NCBI GenBank assembly: GCA_964440915.1
Contig: CAYTTV010000098.1
Span: forward strand, 1-7,685
Direction: 5' to 3'
DNA from: CAMPJM01 sp964440915
Lineage (GTDB): Bacteria > Bacteroidota > Bacteroidia > Cytophagales > Cyclobacteriaceae
Length of the DNA stretch: 7,685 nucleotides
Under the pieces are notes generated by a model. It was not told the DNA's origin. It worked only from the letters and a program-made list of their open reading frames with translations, and did not search any database. Within the stretch, counting starts at the first letter, position 1; each line of letters begins with the position of its first letter. Shown here piece by piece: positions 1 to 6,866 of this stretch. The translations under genes and the position numbers were made by a program.

Positions 1-27
1 GGTTATACGTAGCTCAGCAGCTTTTAC

Positions 28-150
28 AAGCTTTATTGCCTTGCTCAATCCTTGCTAGTGTACAAAAAACATTGTTCGCAATGACGATAAGAAGTTCTTT
101 TCATCTTAGTAAACTTTAGCACAACACCTTGATACAGCTTTACCAAACCT
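28..150. repeat. Diverged direct repeat, copy A
   Basis: This is the longer of two related segments. It begins with aagctttattgcc, has a middle reading gcaatgacg, and ends with the 19-base string atacagctttaccaaacct (132-150), which is identical in copy B (510-528). Relative to copy B it carries about 40 extra bases between the gacg core and the shared 3' end. A degenerate inverted version of the end (aggtttagcaaagcg, 221-235) lies further right. The boundaries are approximate because they were aligned by eye. Confidence 0.55.
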
Positions 151-309
151 GCTGTTTTACCGTCATTTGCGGTATTTGAAAAGTTTGTGCCGGAGAATGT
201 ATTGCCTGCCACTTTAATCAAGGTTTAGCAAAGCGCTGGATACCAATAGGCCAATGTATAGCAAGGTAGTCGCTCACCCAAGAGAGGGGTCCACTCCACT
301 AACTGCGTC

Positions 310-355
310 ATTGCGAAATTTTCCCTGCTTTTTTCAGCAGGAAAATTGTGGCAAT
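310..355. repeat. Hairpin-forming intergenic repeat element
   Basis: This is an imperfect palindrome. The inner stem is aattttccctgct (317-329) against agcaggaaaatt (336-347), that is 12 pairs with one bulged C and a 6-base loop. An outer stem of ATTGC (310-314) with GCAAT (351-355) flanks it. The setting 'gtcattgcga ... gtggcaatccc' looks like the interspersed repeats frequent in Bacteroidota intergenic DNA. It sits about 360 bases past the ACP-like gene's stop codon. There is no U-tract directly after the inner stem, so it is not a standard intrinsic terminator. Confidence 0.55.
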
Positions 356-446
356 CCCTCTGGAAAATTGCTGCAATGGACAGGACTTTCGATTATTGAC
401 TGGGGGATTACTTCACTTGAGTGTTTAAATAAGCTCAACAGGTTTT

Positions 447-528
447 AAGCCTTATTGCCCTATAAAATACTTGCTGCTGTGCAAAAGCACCGCTACCGAT
501 GACGTATTCATACAGCTTTACCAAACCT
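447..528. repeat. Diverged direct repeat, copy B
   Basis: This is the shorter copy of the segment at 28-150. It starts with aagccttattgcc, keeps the cttgct...gtgcaaaa and gatgacg cores, and ends with the same 19 bases atacagctttaccaaacct (510-528). Its first 12 bases (aagccttattgc, 447-458) also occur exactly at 7447-7458, on the far side of the gene cluster. No coding potential or transposase is seen, so an old non-autonomous interspersed element is the simplest reading. Confidence 0.5.
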
Positions 529-582
529 AAGTATATTCCGTAGCCTGAACGTTAGGAAGAAAATGATCTATTTCCTGTTAAT

Positions 583-680
583 ACCCGAGACCGACACGAA
601 GGGATATCCTCGTTGTTGCTTCGAATTCGGAGATTCCCGATCTCCGCTGCGCTCCGTGGGGAATGGCGTTAAGCGGGATT
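583..680. repeat. GC-rich repeat element with nested inverted repeats
   Basis: This stretch is visibly richer in GC than its surroundings and packed with symmetry. A ggatatcc centre lies at 602-609 and cgaattcg at 622-629. GGAGAT-N5-ATCTCC occupies 629-645, and ATTCCC (633-638) can pair with GGGAAT (659-664). The last two pairings compete for the same bases, so alternative folds are possible. The composition (ggagcgcagcggagatcgggaatctcc on the minus strand, in pieces) is like the dispersed intergenic repeats of many bacterial genomes. It lies just downstream of the ACP-like gene on the minus strand. Confidence 0.45.
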
Positions 681-715
681 ACTACTGTTTGTCAACTGCC
701 AGCTATTCCATCTTC

Positions 716-949
716 CTACTTGCTCAACATGTACTCAATTACGTCCTTAGGGCTTTGTAATTGCTCCACTTCACTTTCATTAAGCGAGACATGAAGGGCT
801 TCTTCTACGTCGTAGATCAAACCATCAACAAAAACTTTATCGAAGCCCAGGTCTTTGACAAAATCCGCTTCCTTTACTCTTGAAGGTTGGTCAATGCCAT
901 AGTTTTTGAATGCTTTCACTATGGATTTCAATTTTATATAATTACTCAT
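716..949 (-). CDS. Acyl-carrier-protein-like protein lacking the attachment serine
   Basis: A 77-residue acidic helical protein that lines up with bacterial acyl carrier proteins over its whole length. The first helix is about residues 3-16, followed by ADFVKDLGFD (28-37), helix II with a DVEE segment (47-50) and a C-terminal helix ending VIEYMLSK. The family signature is D-S-L, where the serine carries 4'-phosphopantetheine. Here the same place reads D37-K38-V39, so the serine is a lysine (codon AAA, plus-strand 836-838) and no serine lies beside it. From family knowledge, such a protein should not carry acyl chains; a docking, regulatory or moonlighting role is inference. ATG at 949 is chosen because it starts the first helix; the upstream bases are A/T-rich without a clear ribosome binding site, as usual in Bacteroidota. 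It follows the RND pump gene on the same strand after a 177-base repeat-bearing gap, so co-transcription is possible but uncertain. It could also be a decaying ACP paralogue, although the frame is intact. Confidence 0.8.
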   Translation of the reverse strand: MSNYIKLKSIVKAFKNYGIDQPSRVKEADFVKDLGFDKVFVDGLIYDVEEALHVSLNESEVEQLQSPKDVIEYMLSK

Positions 950-1027
950 CGCGTTAATTTGTTAGTGTTTTCTTTAGATACTGATAATCCTTTTCTTTCA
1001 TTCCTGCTTCAAACTTCCCTACGGGAT

Positions 1028-1076
1028 GACAGGCAGCGTGCAGTTTCACCCCTGTGTATACTGCCTACTGCCTGTC
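1028..1076. repeat. 9-bp perfect inverted repeat downstream of the pump gene
   Basis: GACAGGCAG (1028-1036) and CTGCCTGTC (1068-1076) are exact reverse complements separated by 31 bases. They could form a stem in the transcript just past the RND pump stop codon. The right arm is built from part of the heptad array, so the symmetry may be a by-product of that repeat. There is no adjacent U-tract, so I do not call it a terminator. Confidence 0.4.
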
Positions 1077-1127
1077 GCCTACTGTCAATTTTCTAATATC
1101 TGATGTCTAGCATCTAACATCTCCATC
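1059..1127. repeat. Degenerate 7-bp tandem repeat array
   Basis: Read on the plus strand in steps of seven from 1059, the units are TACTGCC, TACTGCC, TGTCGCC, TACTGTC, AATTTTC, TAATATC, TGATGTC, TAGCATC and TAACATC. A 6-base TCCATC follows and ends at 1127. Every unit ends in C and all but one begin with T. Two sub-families are visible, TACTGCC-like on the left and TARYATC-like on the right, joined in phase by AATTTTC. The final base overlaps the stop codon (TAG, 1127-1129) of the RND pump gene. I have a general memory of similar short degenerate repeats in Bacteroidota intergenic DNA, but the function is unknown. Confidence 0.75.
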
Positions 1128-4100
1128 TAAGCATATGCTGCCGCTTCGGACTCCATGGCTGCCAAATCAGTTTCTTCAATCACGATTTTTTCTTTTTTGT
1201 CCTTGCCAAGTTTCACCATGATGCGGTCGAAAATGTAGTAGATCACTGGTACGATCACCATCGTCAAGAACATGGATGAAATAAGCCCTCCAATGATGGC
1301 CCATGCCATACCATTTTTCCATTCAGCACCTGCACCAGACGCCAAGGCAATTGGGAGCATACCAAACACCATGGCCAAGGTGGTCATAAGAATGGGGCGG
1401 AACCTGATTTCTACCGCTTTGATCAAGGCATCTTGAGTGCCCATGCCCACGTCCTTGAGTTGATTGGTAAAGTCTACCAATAGAATAGCATTTTTAGCCA
1501 CAAGTCCCATGAGCATGATCAAACCTAGGATACTGAAAATACTCAATGTCGAGCCGGTAAGCGCCAGGGCCAACAAAGCGCCTATCAGCGCCAACGGTAG
1601 GGAGAACATGACCACAAATGGGTGAATATAGCTATCGTAAAGTGCCACCATGATGAGGTAGATGAGTAGGATAGAGGCAATTAAAGCCAATCCTAAACTA
1701 CCAAACCCTTCTTCCTGCATCTTCATGTCGCCTTCGTATGAAATCGTCACCTCATTGGGCAGCTCCAGTTGCGACAACCTTTCCTTGATTTCTTCACCCA
1801 CAGTACCAGTTGGCCTTCCCGACACCTGTGACTTCAAAGTAATGGAGCCAATTCTATTCATTCGCTCCAATTGCCCAGGCCCTTCCGATTGGATGGTTTT
1901 AGCAAACTGGCTCAGTTGAATGATTTCCCCACGGTTGTTGATAAACGTGATCGCTTCTATATCTGAAGAAGAGCGCCTGTCGAACTCATCCATTCTGATA
2001 TTGATGTCATACTCATAGTCGCCGTCGCGAAATTTTGTATCTGTATTGCCATTGAAGGCTATTTGTAAAGTTCCGCCAACGATGTCCATGCTCAAGCCAA
2101 GTTCGGCCATCTTCGTGCGGTCCACCTCGATACGGATCTCAGGGTTTCCTTCTTCAAGGGAGGTCTCTAAGTTGCTTGTACCTTGAACCGCCTCCATTTC
2201 TGACAGCACCTTTTTAGAGAAATTGTTCAAGGTGTCTAGGTTAGGCCCAGACAATACGATCTGAATGGGTGCTTCGTTGGCATTGCCCATCATGCTTACA
2301 GGAACAGCAGTAAATTCAGGTCCTACAATATTCTCCTGCAAGGCTATTTCCACCTGCTTTGCAAATTCAGGAGCGGTAAGGCTCCGCTCTTTTTTCTCCA
2401 CCATCTTTACCATGATTTCGGCAGCATACGGTGAGGAGGTACTTCCTGTAAGCATACTCGATGTCTGACCAATGGTCGTGAATGTACCTATAATCTCAGG
2501 GTAGTTGTTAAGATAGTTTTCCACCTCACGGGTCTTGAAGTTGGTTTGCTCCAAGGTGGCATCCTTGGGCAATTCTAAGCGGACGATAAACTCGCCCCGA
2601 TCACCTTCGTTGACAAATTCACTTCCGATGTATCCCTGTGTAACAAGCAAAAATGAAGAGAAGAACAATACCACCGTCAATACCAAGGTAACGGTTTTGT
2701 GCTTAAATGTCCATTTCAAAATGTTCGTCAACCAACTGACAAAGCTGTCCAAACCTCTTTCAAAACCGCTTATTGTCTTGCCATAAAGTGTTGACGTATC
2801 CAAGTGCTCCAATTTGGAAAACCGAGAAGTCAGCAAAGGGATCAATGTAAAGGCTACCACTAAACTAAACAGTGTCGCTACCGCTACGGTGATACTGAAC
2901 TGGGTCAGGATACCTGAGATAATGCCTCCGGTAAGGGCTATCGGCACAAACACTACGGCAATTACCAAAGTAATGGAAACAACAGTGGCACCGATTTCCC
3001 GCACGCCGTCATAAGAAGCCTGAATGGCAGATTTGCCTTTTTCCATGTGGCGGTAAATGTTTTCTATTACCACAATGGCATCATCTACTAAGATACCTAC
3101 CACGAGCGAAAGCGCTAACAAGCTCATGAGGTTCAGGGTAAAGCCTGCCAGGTACATTACTGTGAAAGTAGCCACAATGGAGGCTGGGACGGCAATCATC
3201 ACGATGACGGCATTGCGGAAACTGTGCAAAAACAACAGCATGATGATGGCTACGAGCACAATGGCCAGACCAAGGTCAAACAATACATCGTTGGCTGCCT
3301 TCAGGGTAAAGGTAGAAGCATCTTGCGATATCTCAAACTTCAAATCGTTGGCTTGAAAGGTCTCTTCTAGTTCCGAAAGGGCTAAAAGTACCCTTTCAGA
3401 CACTTCCACTGCATTGGCATCAGATTGCTTCTGGATCGTAAGCGCAATCGCACTCTTTCCATCCAGCCTGCTGAGGATCTCCTCGTCTTTGCTGGAGTCT
3501 AATACTTCTGCAATATCCTTGATTTTTATAGGAGTACCGCCGTCACCTTTGTGCGTGACTACCAGTTCGCCGATTTCTTCTACGGAGCTAAATTTTCCCG
3601 CCAGCCGAATCAATATCTGTTCTTCTTGATTTTTTATCCTTCCTGTAGGGAAATCTAGATTGGCAGAAGCAATCACCATGTTTACCTGCAAGGGAGAAAT
3701 GCCATACGCTTCCATCTTGTTGCGGTTCAGATTTACCTTGATCTCCCTTTCCGACCCACCGAGCAAGTTTACCTGGGCTACACCTTCTATTTGCGAAAGC
3801 TTAGGCTGCACCCGTTGGTCCATAAGGTCATAGAAATCTGTTGCTGTCAAGGAAGAGTAGGCTCCCATCTGAATAATGGGCATGTCGTCCAAGCTAAACT
3901 TTCCCAACGAAGGCGGATCCGCATCATCTGGAAGGTCTGCTAAGATGGCGTTCACCTTCCGCTGGGCATCTTGAAGGGAAATGTCCACATCCGTGTCTTC
4001 TTCCAACTCTATCGTGATGATCGAGACGCTCTCCATAGAGATGGATTTCATCATCTTGATCCCTTCTAGCGAAGCAATGGCATCTTCCACCTTTTGGGTG

Positions 4101-4288
4101 ACAGCGTTTTCTACCTCTGAGGGTGCTGCACCTGGATAGACTGTAGTGACCGTAAGTACATTGGGACTGAACTTGGGCAGTAGCTCATAAGACATTTGCA
4201 TGTAAGAAAATATCCCCAGCAAAGTCAGTATGGTGAATAGGACAACAACAATGGTTGACCTTTGAATCGATATTTTGGCAATTTGCAT
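1127..4288 (-). CDS. RND efflux pump, inner membrane permease (HAE1/AcrB type)
   Basis: A 1053-residue protein, close to the 1049 of E. coli AcrB. It pumps hydrophobic or amphiphilic compounds outward using proton influx, working as a trimer in the inner membrane. The usual two-fold layout is visible. TM1 is about residues 11-29, followed by a first periplasmic loop (about 30-335), TM2-TM6 (about 338-486), TM7 (531-551), a second periplasmic loop (about 552-862) and TM8-TM12 (about 865-1018). TM4 holds VGILVDDAIVVIEN with D402 and D403, and TM10 holds GLVAKNAILLVDF with K932. These match AcrB D407, D408 and K940, so the proton relay is complete. The DD pair argues against the metal-exporting HME/CzcA group. 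The gene lies 18 bases after the adaptor stop codon, so it is the last pump gene of the operon. ATG at 4288 begins directly before TM1, with a weak AAAGAA upstream. The C-terminal tail after residue 1020 is short and ends in an Ala/Glu-rich stretch. The substrate cannot be predicted. Confidence 0.97.
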   Translation of the reverse strand: MQIAKISIQRSTIVVVLFTILTLLGIFSYMQMSYELLPKFSPNVLTVTTVYPGAAPSEVENAVTQKVEDAIASLEGIKMMKSISMESVSIITIELEEDTDVDISLQDAQRKVNAILADLPDDADPPSLGKFSLDDMPIIQMGAYSSLTATDFYDLMDQRVQPKLSQIEGVAQVNLLGGSEREIKVNLNRNKMEAYGISPLQVNMVIASANLDFPTGRIKNQEEQILIRLAGKFSSVEEIGELVVTHKGDGGTPIKIKDIAEVLDSSKDEEILSRLDGKSAIALTIQKQSDANAVEVSERVLLALSELEETFQANDLKFEISQDASTFTLKAANDVLFDLGLAIVLVAIIMLLFLHSFRNAVIVMIAVPASIVATFTVMYLAGFTLNLMSLLALSLVVGILVDDAIVVIENIYRHMEKGKSAIQASYDGVREIGATVVSITLVIAVVFVPIALTGGIISGILTQFSITVAVATLFSLVVAFTLIPLLTSRFSKLEHLDTSTLYGKTISGFERGLDSFVSWLTNILKWTFKHKTVTLVLTVVLFFSSFLLVTQGYIGSEFVNEGDRGEFIVRLELPKDATLEQTNFKTREVENYLNNYPEIIGTFTTIGQTSSMLTGSTSSPYAAEIMVKMVEKKERSLTAPEFAKQVEIALQENIVGPEFTAVPVSMMGNANEAPIQIVLSGPNLDTLNNFSKKVLSEMEAVQGTSNLETSLEEGNPEIRIEVDRTKMAELGLSMDIVGGTLQIAFNGNTDTKFRDGDYEYDINIRMDEFDRRSSSDIEAITFINNRGEIIQLSQFAKTIQSEGPGQLERMNRIGSITLKSQVSGRPTGTVGEEIKERLSQLELPNEVTISYEGDMKMQEEGFGSLGLALIASILLIYLIMVALYDSYIHPFVVMFSLPLALIGALLALALTGSTLSIFSILGLIMLMGLVAKNAILLVDFTNQLKDVGMGTQDALIKAVEIRFRPILMTTLAMVFGMLPIALASGAGAEWKNGMAWAIIGGLISSMFLTMVIVPVIYYIFDRIMVKLGKDKKEKIVIEETDLAAMESEAAAYA

Positions 4289-4306
4289 TTTACGTTCTTT
4301 AGAAGC

Positions 4307-5353
4307 TTATAATTCAGTTATAGGAGTGCCGTCTTTCAAGTTGATTTGACCAGAAACGATCAGCTTTTCGCCTTCTTTCAAACCGTCTAGCAATACGAGT
4401 TGATCTTGGCCCATAGGCGCAACTTTTATTGCTTTTAAGCTAGCTTGGCCATTTTCTGCCACAAACACTTCAGGGTTTTTCAAACTGCCGACCAACGCTT
4501 TTCTGCTGATGAGTATGGCCTCTTGTCCTTCATAATTGAAAGTGGCATATCCAAACATGCCCGGCTTAAGGCCTTCAGTTTGTCCGTCTAAGCTAATCTC
4601 AACGCTATAGCGCAGGGACGCATCTCCTTTGTTTGCTACAAAACTCACGGTTCCACTGTATGACTTGTCAGGGAATACGCCGGCTTTTACTTGTACTTTG
4701 TCGCCCACTTCGATCTGTGCAATTTCCGATTCGGAAACATTGATCGCGAGCTTGAGCGGATTGGTATTTACAATGTCCACAATGGGCATGCCTGGCATTA
4801 CCAGCGTGCCTATTTCTATGTAATCATCGTTGATATAACCGCCGATTGGCGCTGTAATGCGGGTGTCGGCAATTCTTTTCTTGATCATTTTCAGTTGTGC
4901 CTCGGCAGACTTATGTCCATTTTGGGCATCCTCAAACTGCTTTCGTGTGATCGCATCACTTCCTGCCAGGTTATTGTACCTTTCCAGATCCTTTTTGGAC
5001 TGCTCATAAGTAAGCGTATGGATAACCAACTCCGATTGTAGCAACTCATCGTCAAGTTGGGCGATGAGCTGACCAGCACTCACATTGTCACCCTTTCTTT
5101 TGTGTATCCTGATCACTTTACCATTGGCTTCCGACTGTAGTGTCAGCTCTTGGTTGGCCTCGAATGTCCCGTTGGAGGTAAAGTTTACAATATGGGCAGA
5201 CTTGCCCACTGTTTCAGTCAATACAGGGATTGCTTGGCTGGTTTGCATGGCTACTTCTGCCTTGGCTGCCATTTCTTGCTTCCTATTAGATAAGGTAAAA
5301 GCAATAGCACCGACAATAAGGATCAGTACTAATGGAGTGATTATTTTTTTCAT
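4307..5353 (-). CDS. RND efflux periplasmic adaptor (membrane fusion protein)
   Basis: A 348-residue adaptor that joins the RND pump to the outer membrane channel. One N-terminal hydrophobic segment (about residues 5-20, after MKK) should act as a membrane anchor or signal. There is no cysteine lipobox, so it is probably not a lipoprotein like AcrA. The order of domains is classic. The first half of the lipoyl domain is about 68-101 (SEANGKVIRIHKRKGDNV), followed by an alpha hairpin (about 102-163) that is short compared with AcrA and a second lipoyl half (about 165-196, starting with the ITAPIGGYI motif). The beta-barrel domain is about 200-275, with the LKPGMFGYATF motif, and the membrane-proximal domain about 278-348, ending LKEGEKLIVSGQINLKDG. 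The gene sits 54 bases after the channel gene and 18 bases before the pump gene, so it is the middle gene of the operon. ATG at 5353 places the hydrophobic segment right at the N-terminus. Confidence 0.96.
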   Translation of the reverse strand: MKKIITPLVLILIVGAIAFTLSNRKQEMAAKAEVAMQTSQAIPVLTETVGKSAHIVNFTSNGTFEANQELTLQSEANGKVIRIHKRKGDNVSAGQLIAQLDDELLQSELVIHTLTYEQSKKDLERYNNLAGSDAITRKQFEDAQNGHKSAEAQLKMIKKRIADTRITAPIGGYINDDYIEIGTLVMPGMPIVDIVNTNPLKLAINVSESEIAQIEVGDKVQVKAGVFPDKSYSGTVSFVANKGDASLRYSVEISLDGQTEGLKPGMFGYATFNYEGQEAILISRKALVGSLKNPEVFVAENGQASLKAIKVAPMGQDQLVLLDGLKEGEKLIVSGQINLKDGTPITEL

Positions 5354-5407
5354 CTTTAATTTCTGTTTTTATAATGGAATAAAATGTTCGACAAAGGATT
5401 AGTGCGA

Positions 5408-6787
5408 TTACTGTTGTACAAGCATAGAAATGTTTCCTGTTGATTTATACAGGTCTATCTCGGCTGTTTTTACATTCACAATTTGATTATAGTATGCAGA
5501 TCTTGCTTCTCTTAGTGCCGTTTCTGCATCCAGCAGATCGGTGAGCGGGCTGAGCCCTTCCTTATAGAGCAATTCGGTTTGCTGGTATACATCTTCGGCC
5601 AGTACGAGGTTTTCCTCTTGCGCTCTGGCAGAGCGAATGCTGTTGTTCAGCTTTTGGATAGCATTTCGATAGTCCATTTCTGCCGCTTGGCCAGCCATGT
5701 TTCTGTCTTGTTCTAGCTGTTCTCTCGTTATTCTTGCTTGGGCTACTTTGTTTTTTCTTTGAAATCCATCGAAAATAGGCACCTCCAACTTCAGACCGAT
5801 CAAGGAGCCGCGATACCACCTTTTGCTTTCAGACAAAAAGCTGAAGTCGTTGGAGAATGTATTGTAGTTGACATCGGCAAAACCCACTAAGGTAGGATAG
5901 TAGCCCGACTGAATGTTTTTGATGTTCAAATCATAAAGCTCATCTTGCTTGTTCAGTACTTGTATATCTGCACGCTGTTGCAAGTCCACTTCTGGATTGA
6001 GTTGGGCGCCCAATAAATCCCCTCCTTGAAGTTCAAAAGACATTTCCTCAATTTCAAAAGGTGTGCTGATTGGGATGCCCATCAGCAATTTCAAATAGTT
6101 TTTCCGTTGCTCGATGCCCGTTTCCAAATCATCCCTGCTTACTTCAAGCTTTACCAGGTTCACCCTTATGCGGCTATAGTCCACTTTTTTGGCCAGGTCG
6201 TTCTCGTACTGCACCCTGAGGATTTTTTCCAGGTTCTCGATTTTTGCGAGGTTGGCCTCGATGTTTTCTCTTTGCAGCTCCAGTGCCACTATGCCATAGT
6301 AATTCATGGCAAGGTCATACATGACGTCCTCTTTGCTCATTTTGGTCAGTAGGTCATAAAATTCCTCTGAAGTGCGGGCAGCTTTTAGACCCACCAAATA
6401 GGATTGGCTAAATATCAACTGGGTGAGCTGTGCTCCGGCTTGCATGCTTTGAGGCACACCAAAAGCCACCACATCGATATCGTTTGGCCCAGAGTCAGGG
6501 TTAAGAAACCCGCCTGGTAAACCCATGGGCGTTACTTCCAGAAAATTGTTGTAATTACCATAAGCCTTTATTTGCGGAAGCCCACTTCCAATGATTTCCT
6601 TGCGTTGATAGTTGGCTCCTTCTTCGTCAAGATGTGACTTTTTCAATTCATAACTATTGTTGATCCCGATCTCCAGCACTTGCTGCAAATTATACACGTC
6701 GGGCGGCGCTTGTTGAACACTTTGAGAGAAAGCCGAAAAATAAAAGCTCCCCAAAAGCACCGTTGACAAAATTGCTCTTCTTAACAT
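5408..6787 (-). CDS. TolC-type outer membrane efflux channel
   Basis: A 459-residue outer membrane factor that forms the trimeric exit duct for the pump encoded next to it. Residues 1-22 look like a Sec signal peptide (MLRR, hydrophobic core, then AFSQ). No lipobox cysteine follows, so it is not an OprM-style lipoprotein. Two OEP repeats are visible, about residues 31-240 and 265-455. Each has long heptad-like helices (for example 160-230 and 350-405) and membrane strands such as YYPTLVGFADVNY. The hallmark motifs VPIFDGFQRKNKVAQAR (about 336) and YKEGLSPLTDLLDAETALREA (about 408) are both present. I start it at ATG 6787 instead of the in-frame TTG six bases upstream (6793), because ATG gives a normal signal peptide and TTG adds only two residues. 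It is the first gene of the pump operon, 79 bases past the regulator's stop codon, and an operator-like inverted repeat lies just upstream. Confidence 0.95.
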   Translation of the reverse strand: MLRRAILSTVLLGSFYFSAFSQSVQQAPPDVYNLQQVLEIGINNSYELKKSHLDEEGANYQRKEIIGSGLPQIKAYGNYNNFLEVTPMGLPGGFLNPDSGPNDIDVVAFGVPQSMQAGAQLTQLIFSQSYLVGLKAARTSEEFYDLLTKMSKEDVMYDLAMNYYGIVALELQRENIEANLAKIENLEKILRVQYENDLAKKVDYSRIRVNLVKLEVSRDDLETGIEQRKNYLKLLMGIPISTPFEIEEMSFELQGGDLLGAQLNPEVDLQQRADIQVLNKQDELYDLNIKNIQSGYYPTLVGFADVNYNTFSNDFSFLSESKRWYRGSLIGLKLEVPIFDGFQRKNKVAQARITREQLEQDRNMAGQAAEMDYRNAIQKLNNSIRSARAQEENLVLAEDVYQQTELLYKEGLSPLTDLLDAETALREARSAYYNQIVNVKTAEIDLYKSTGNISMLVQQ

Positions 6788-6810
6788 GGACAAATTATTA
6801 TTATATAGTT

Positions 6811-6818
6811 GAAAATTA
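6811..6818 (-). promoter_or_regulatory. Candidate -7 box of the pump operon
   Basis: On the minus strand this reads TAATTTTC, seven of eight positions of the Bacteroidota consensus TAnnTTTG. It lies 9 bases downstream of the inverted repeat at 6828-6851 and about 24 bases from the channel's ATG, giving a short leader of roughly 17 bases. No clear -33 TTTG is seen. The match alone is weak; the parallel spacing to the regulator promoter is the main support. Confidence 0.4.
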
Positions 6819-6827
6819 GATGATTAC

Positions 6828-6851
6828 TTAGTTCTGAAATAAAAGAACCAA
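6828..6851. promoter_or_regulatory. Operator-like inverted repeat upstream of the pump operon
   Basis: TTAGTTC (6828-6834), 10 bases, then GAACCAA (6845-6851), an inverted repeat with one mismatch between the 7-base arms. It has the same arms and the same spacing as the perfect repeat at 7380-7403 ahead of the regulator. Read on the minus strand, the two 24-base sites agree at 19 positions. It lies in the regulator-channel gap, just upstream of the candidate -7 box, where a bound dimer would cover the -33 region. Binding by the neighbouring MarR/GbsR-type regulator is inference. Confidence 0.7.
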
Positions 6852-6866
6852 TAGGGTAAAAAAATT

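Larger units (their letters stand above)
1..715. other. Gene-free repeat-rich intergenic region
   Basis: I see no convincing gene in this 715-base stretch. Short open frames exist (254-448 and 563-760 on the plus strand), but their translations have no recognisable domain and they run straight through hairpin-forming repeat DNA. What it does hold is a diverged duplicated segment (28-150 and 447-528), a hairpin element around 310-355 and a GC-rich element with nested inverted repeats around 583-680. Several variants of a 'gtcattgcg/gcaatgacg' core are scattered at about 79, 160, 306 and 497. This resembles the interspersed intergenic repeats common in Bacteroidota genomes. It lies downstream of the ACP-like gene, so some of these hairpins may end or stabilise its transcript; that is inference. 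Confidence 0.6.

Noticed and set aside
254..448. Plus-strand 64-residue open frame
   Set aside because: It runs through the hairpin repeat at 310-355, has no recognisable domain or plausible start context, and is best explained as translated repeat DNA.
1..715. Insertion sequence or transposon
   Set aside because: No transposase frame and no clear paired terminal inverted repeats with target duplication; only short diverged repeats are visible.
563..760. Plus-strand 65-residue open frame
   Set aside because: It covers the GC-rich repeat element and overlaps the 3' end of the ACP-like gene; no family features.
887..1096. Plus-strand 69-residue open frame
   Set aside because: It overlaps the ACP-like gene start and the heptad array; low-complexity, no domain.
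1059..1127. CRISPR array
   Set aside because: The units are 7 bases and degenerate, with no spacers and no cas genes.
1127..4288. Heavy-metal exporter (CzcA/CusA type) identity for the RND pump
   Set aside because: TM4 has the D402-D403 pair and TM10 the matching K932 of the drug-exporting HAE1 group; the HME signature in TM4 is different.
4691..5041. Plus-strand 116-residue open frame inside the adaptor gene
   Set aside because: Antisense shadow of a strongly supported coding region, with no family resemblance.
4307..5353. Lipoprotein form of the adaptor
   Set aside because: No cysteine follows the N-terminal hydrophobic segment, so no lipobox.
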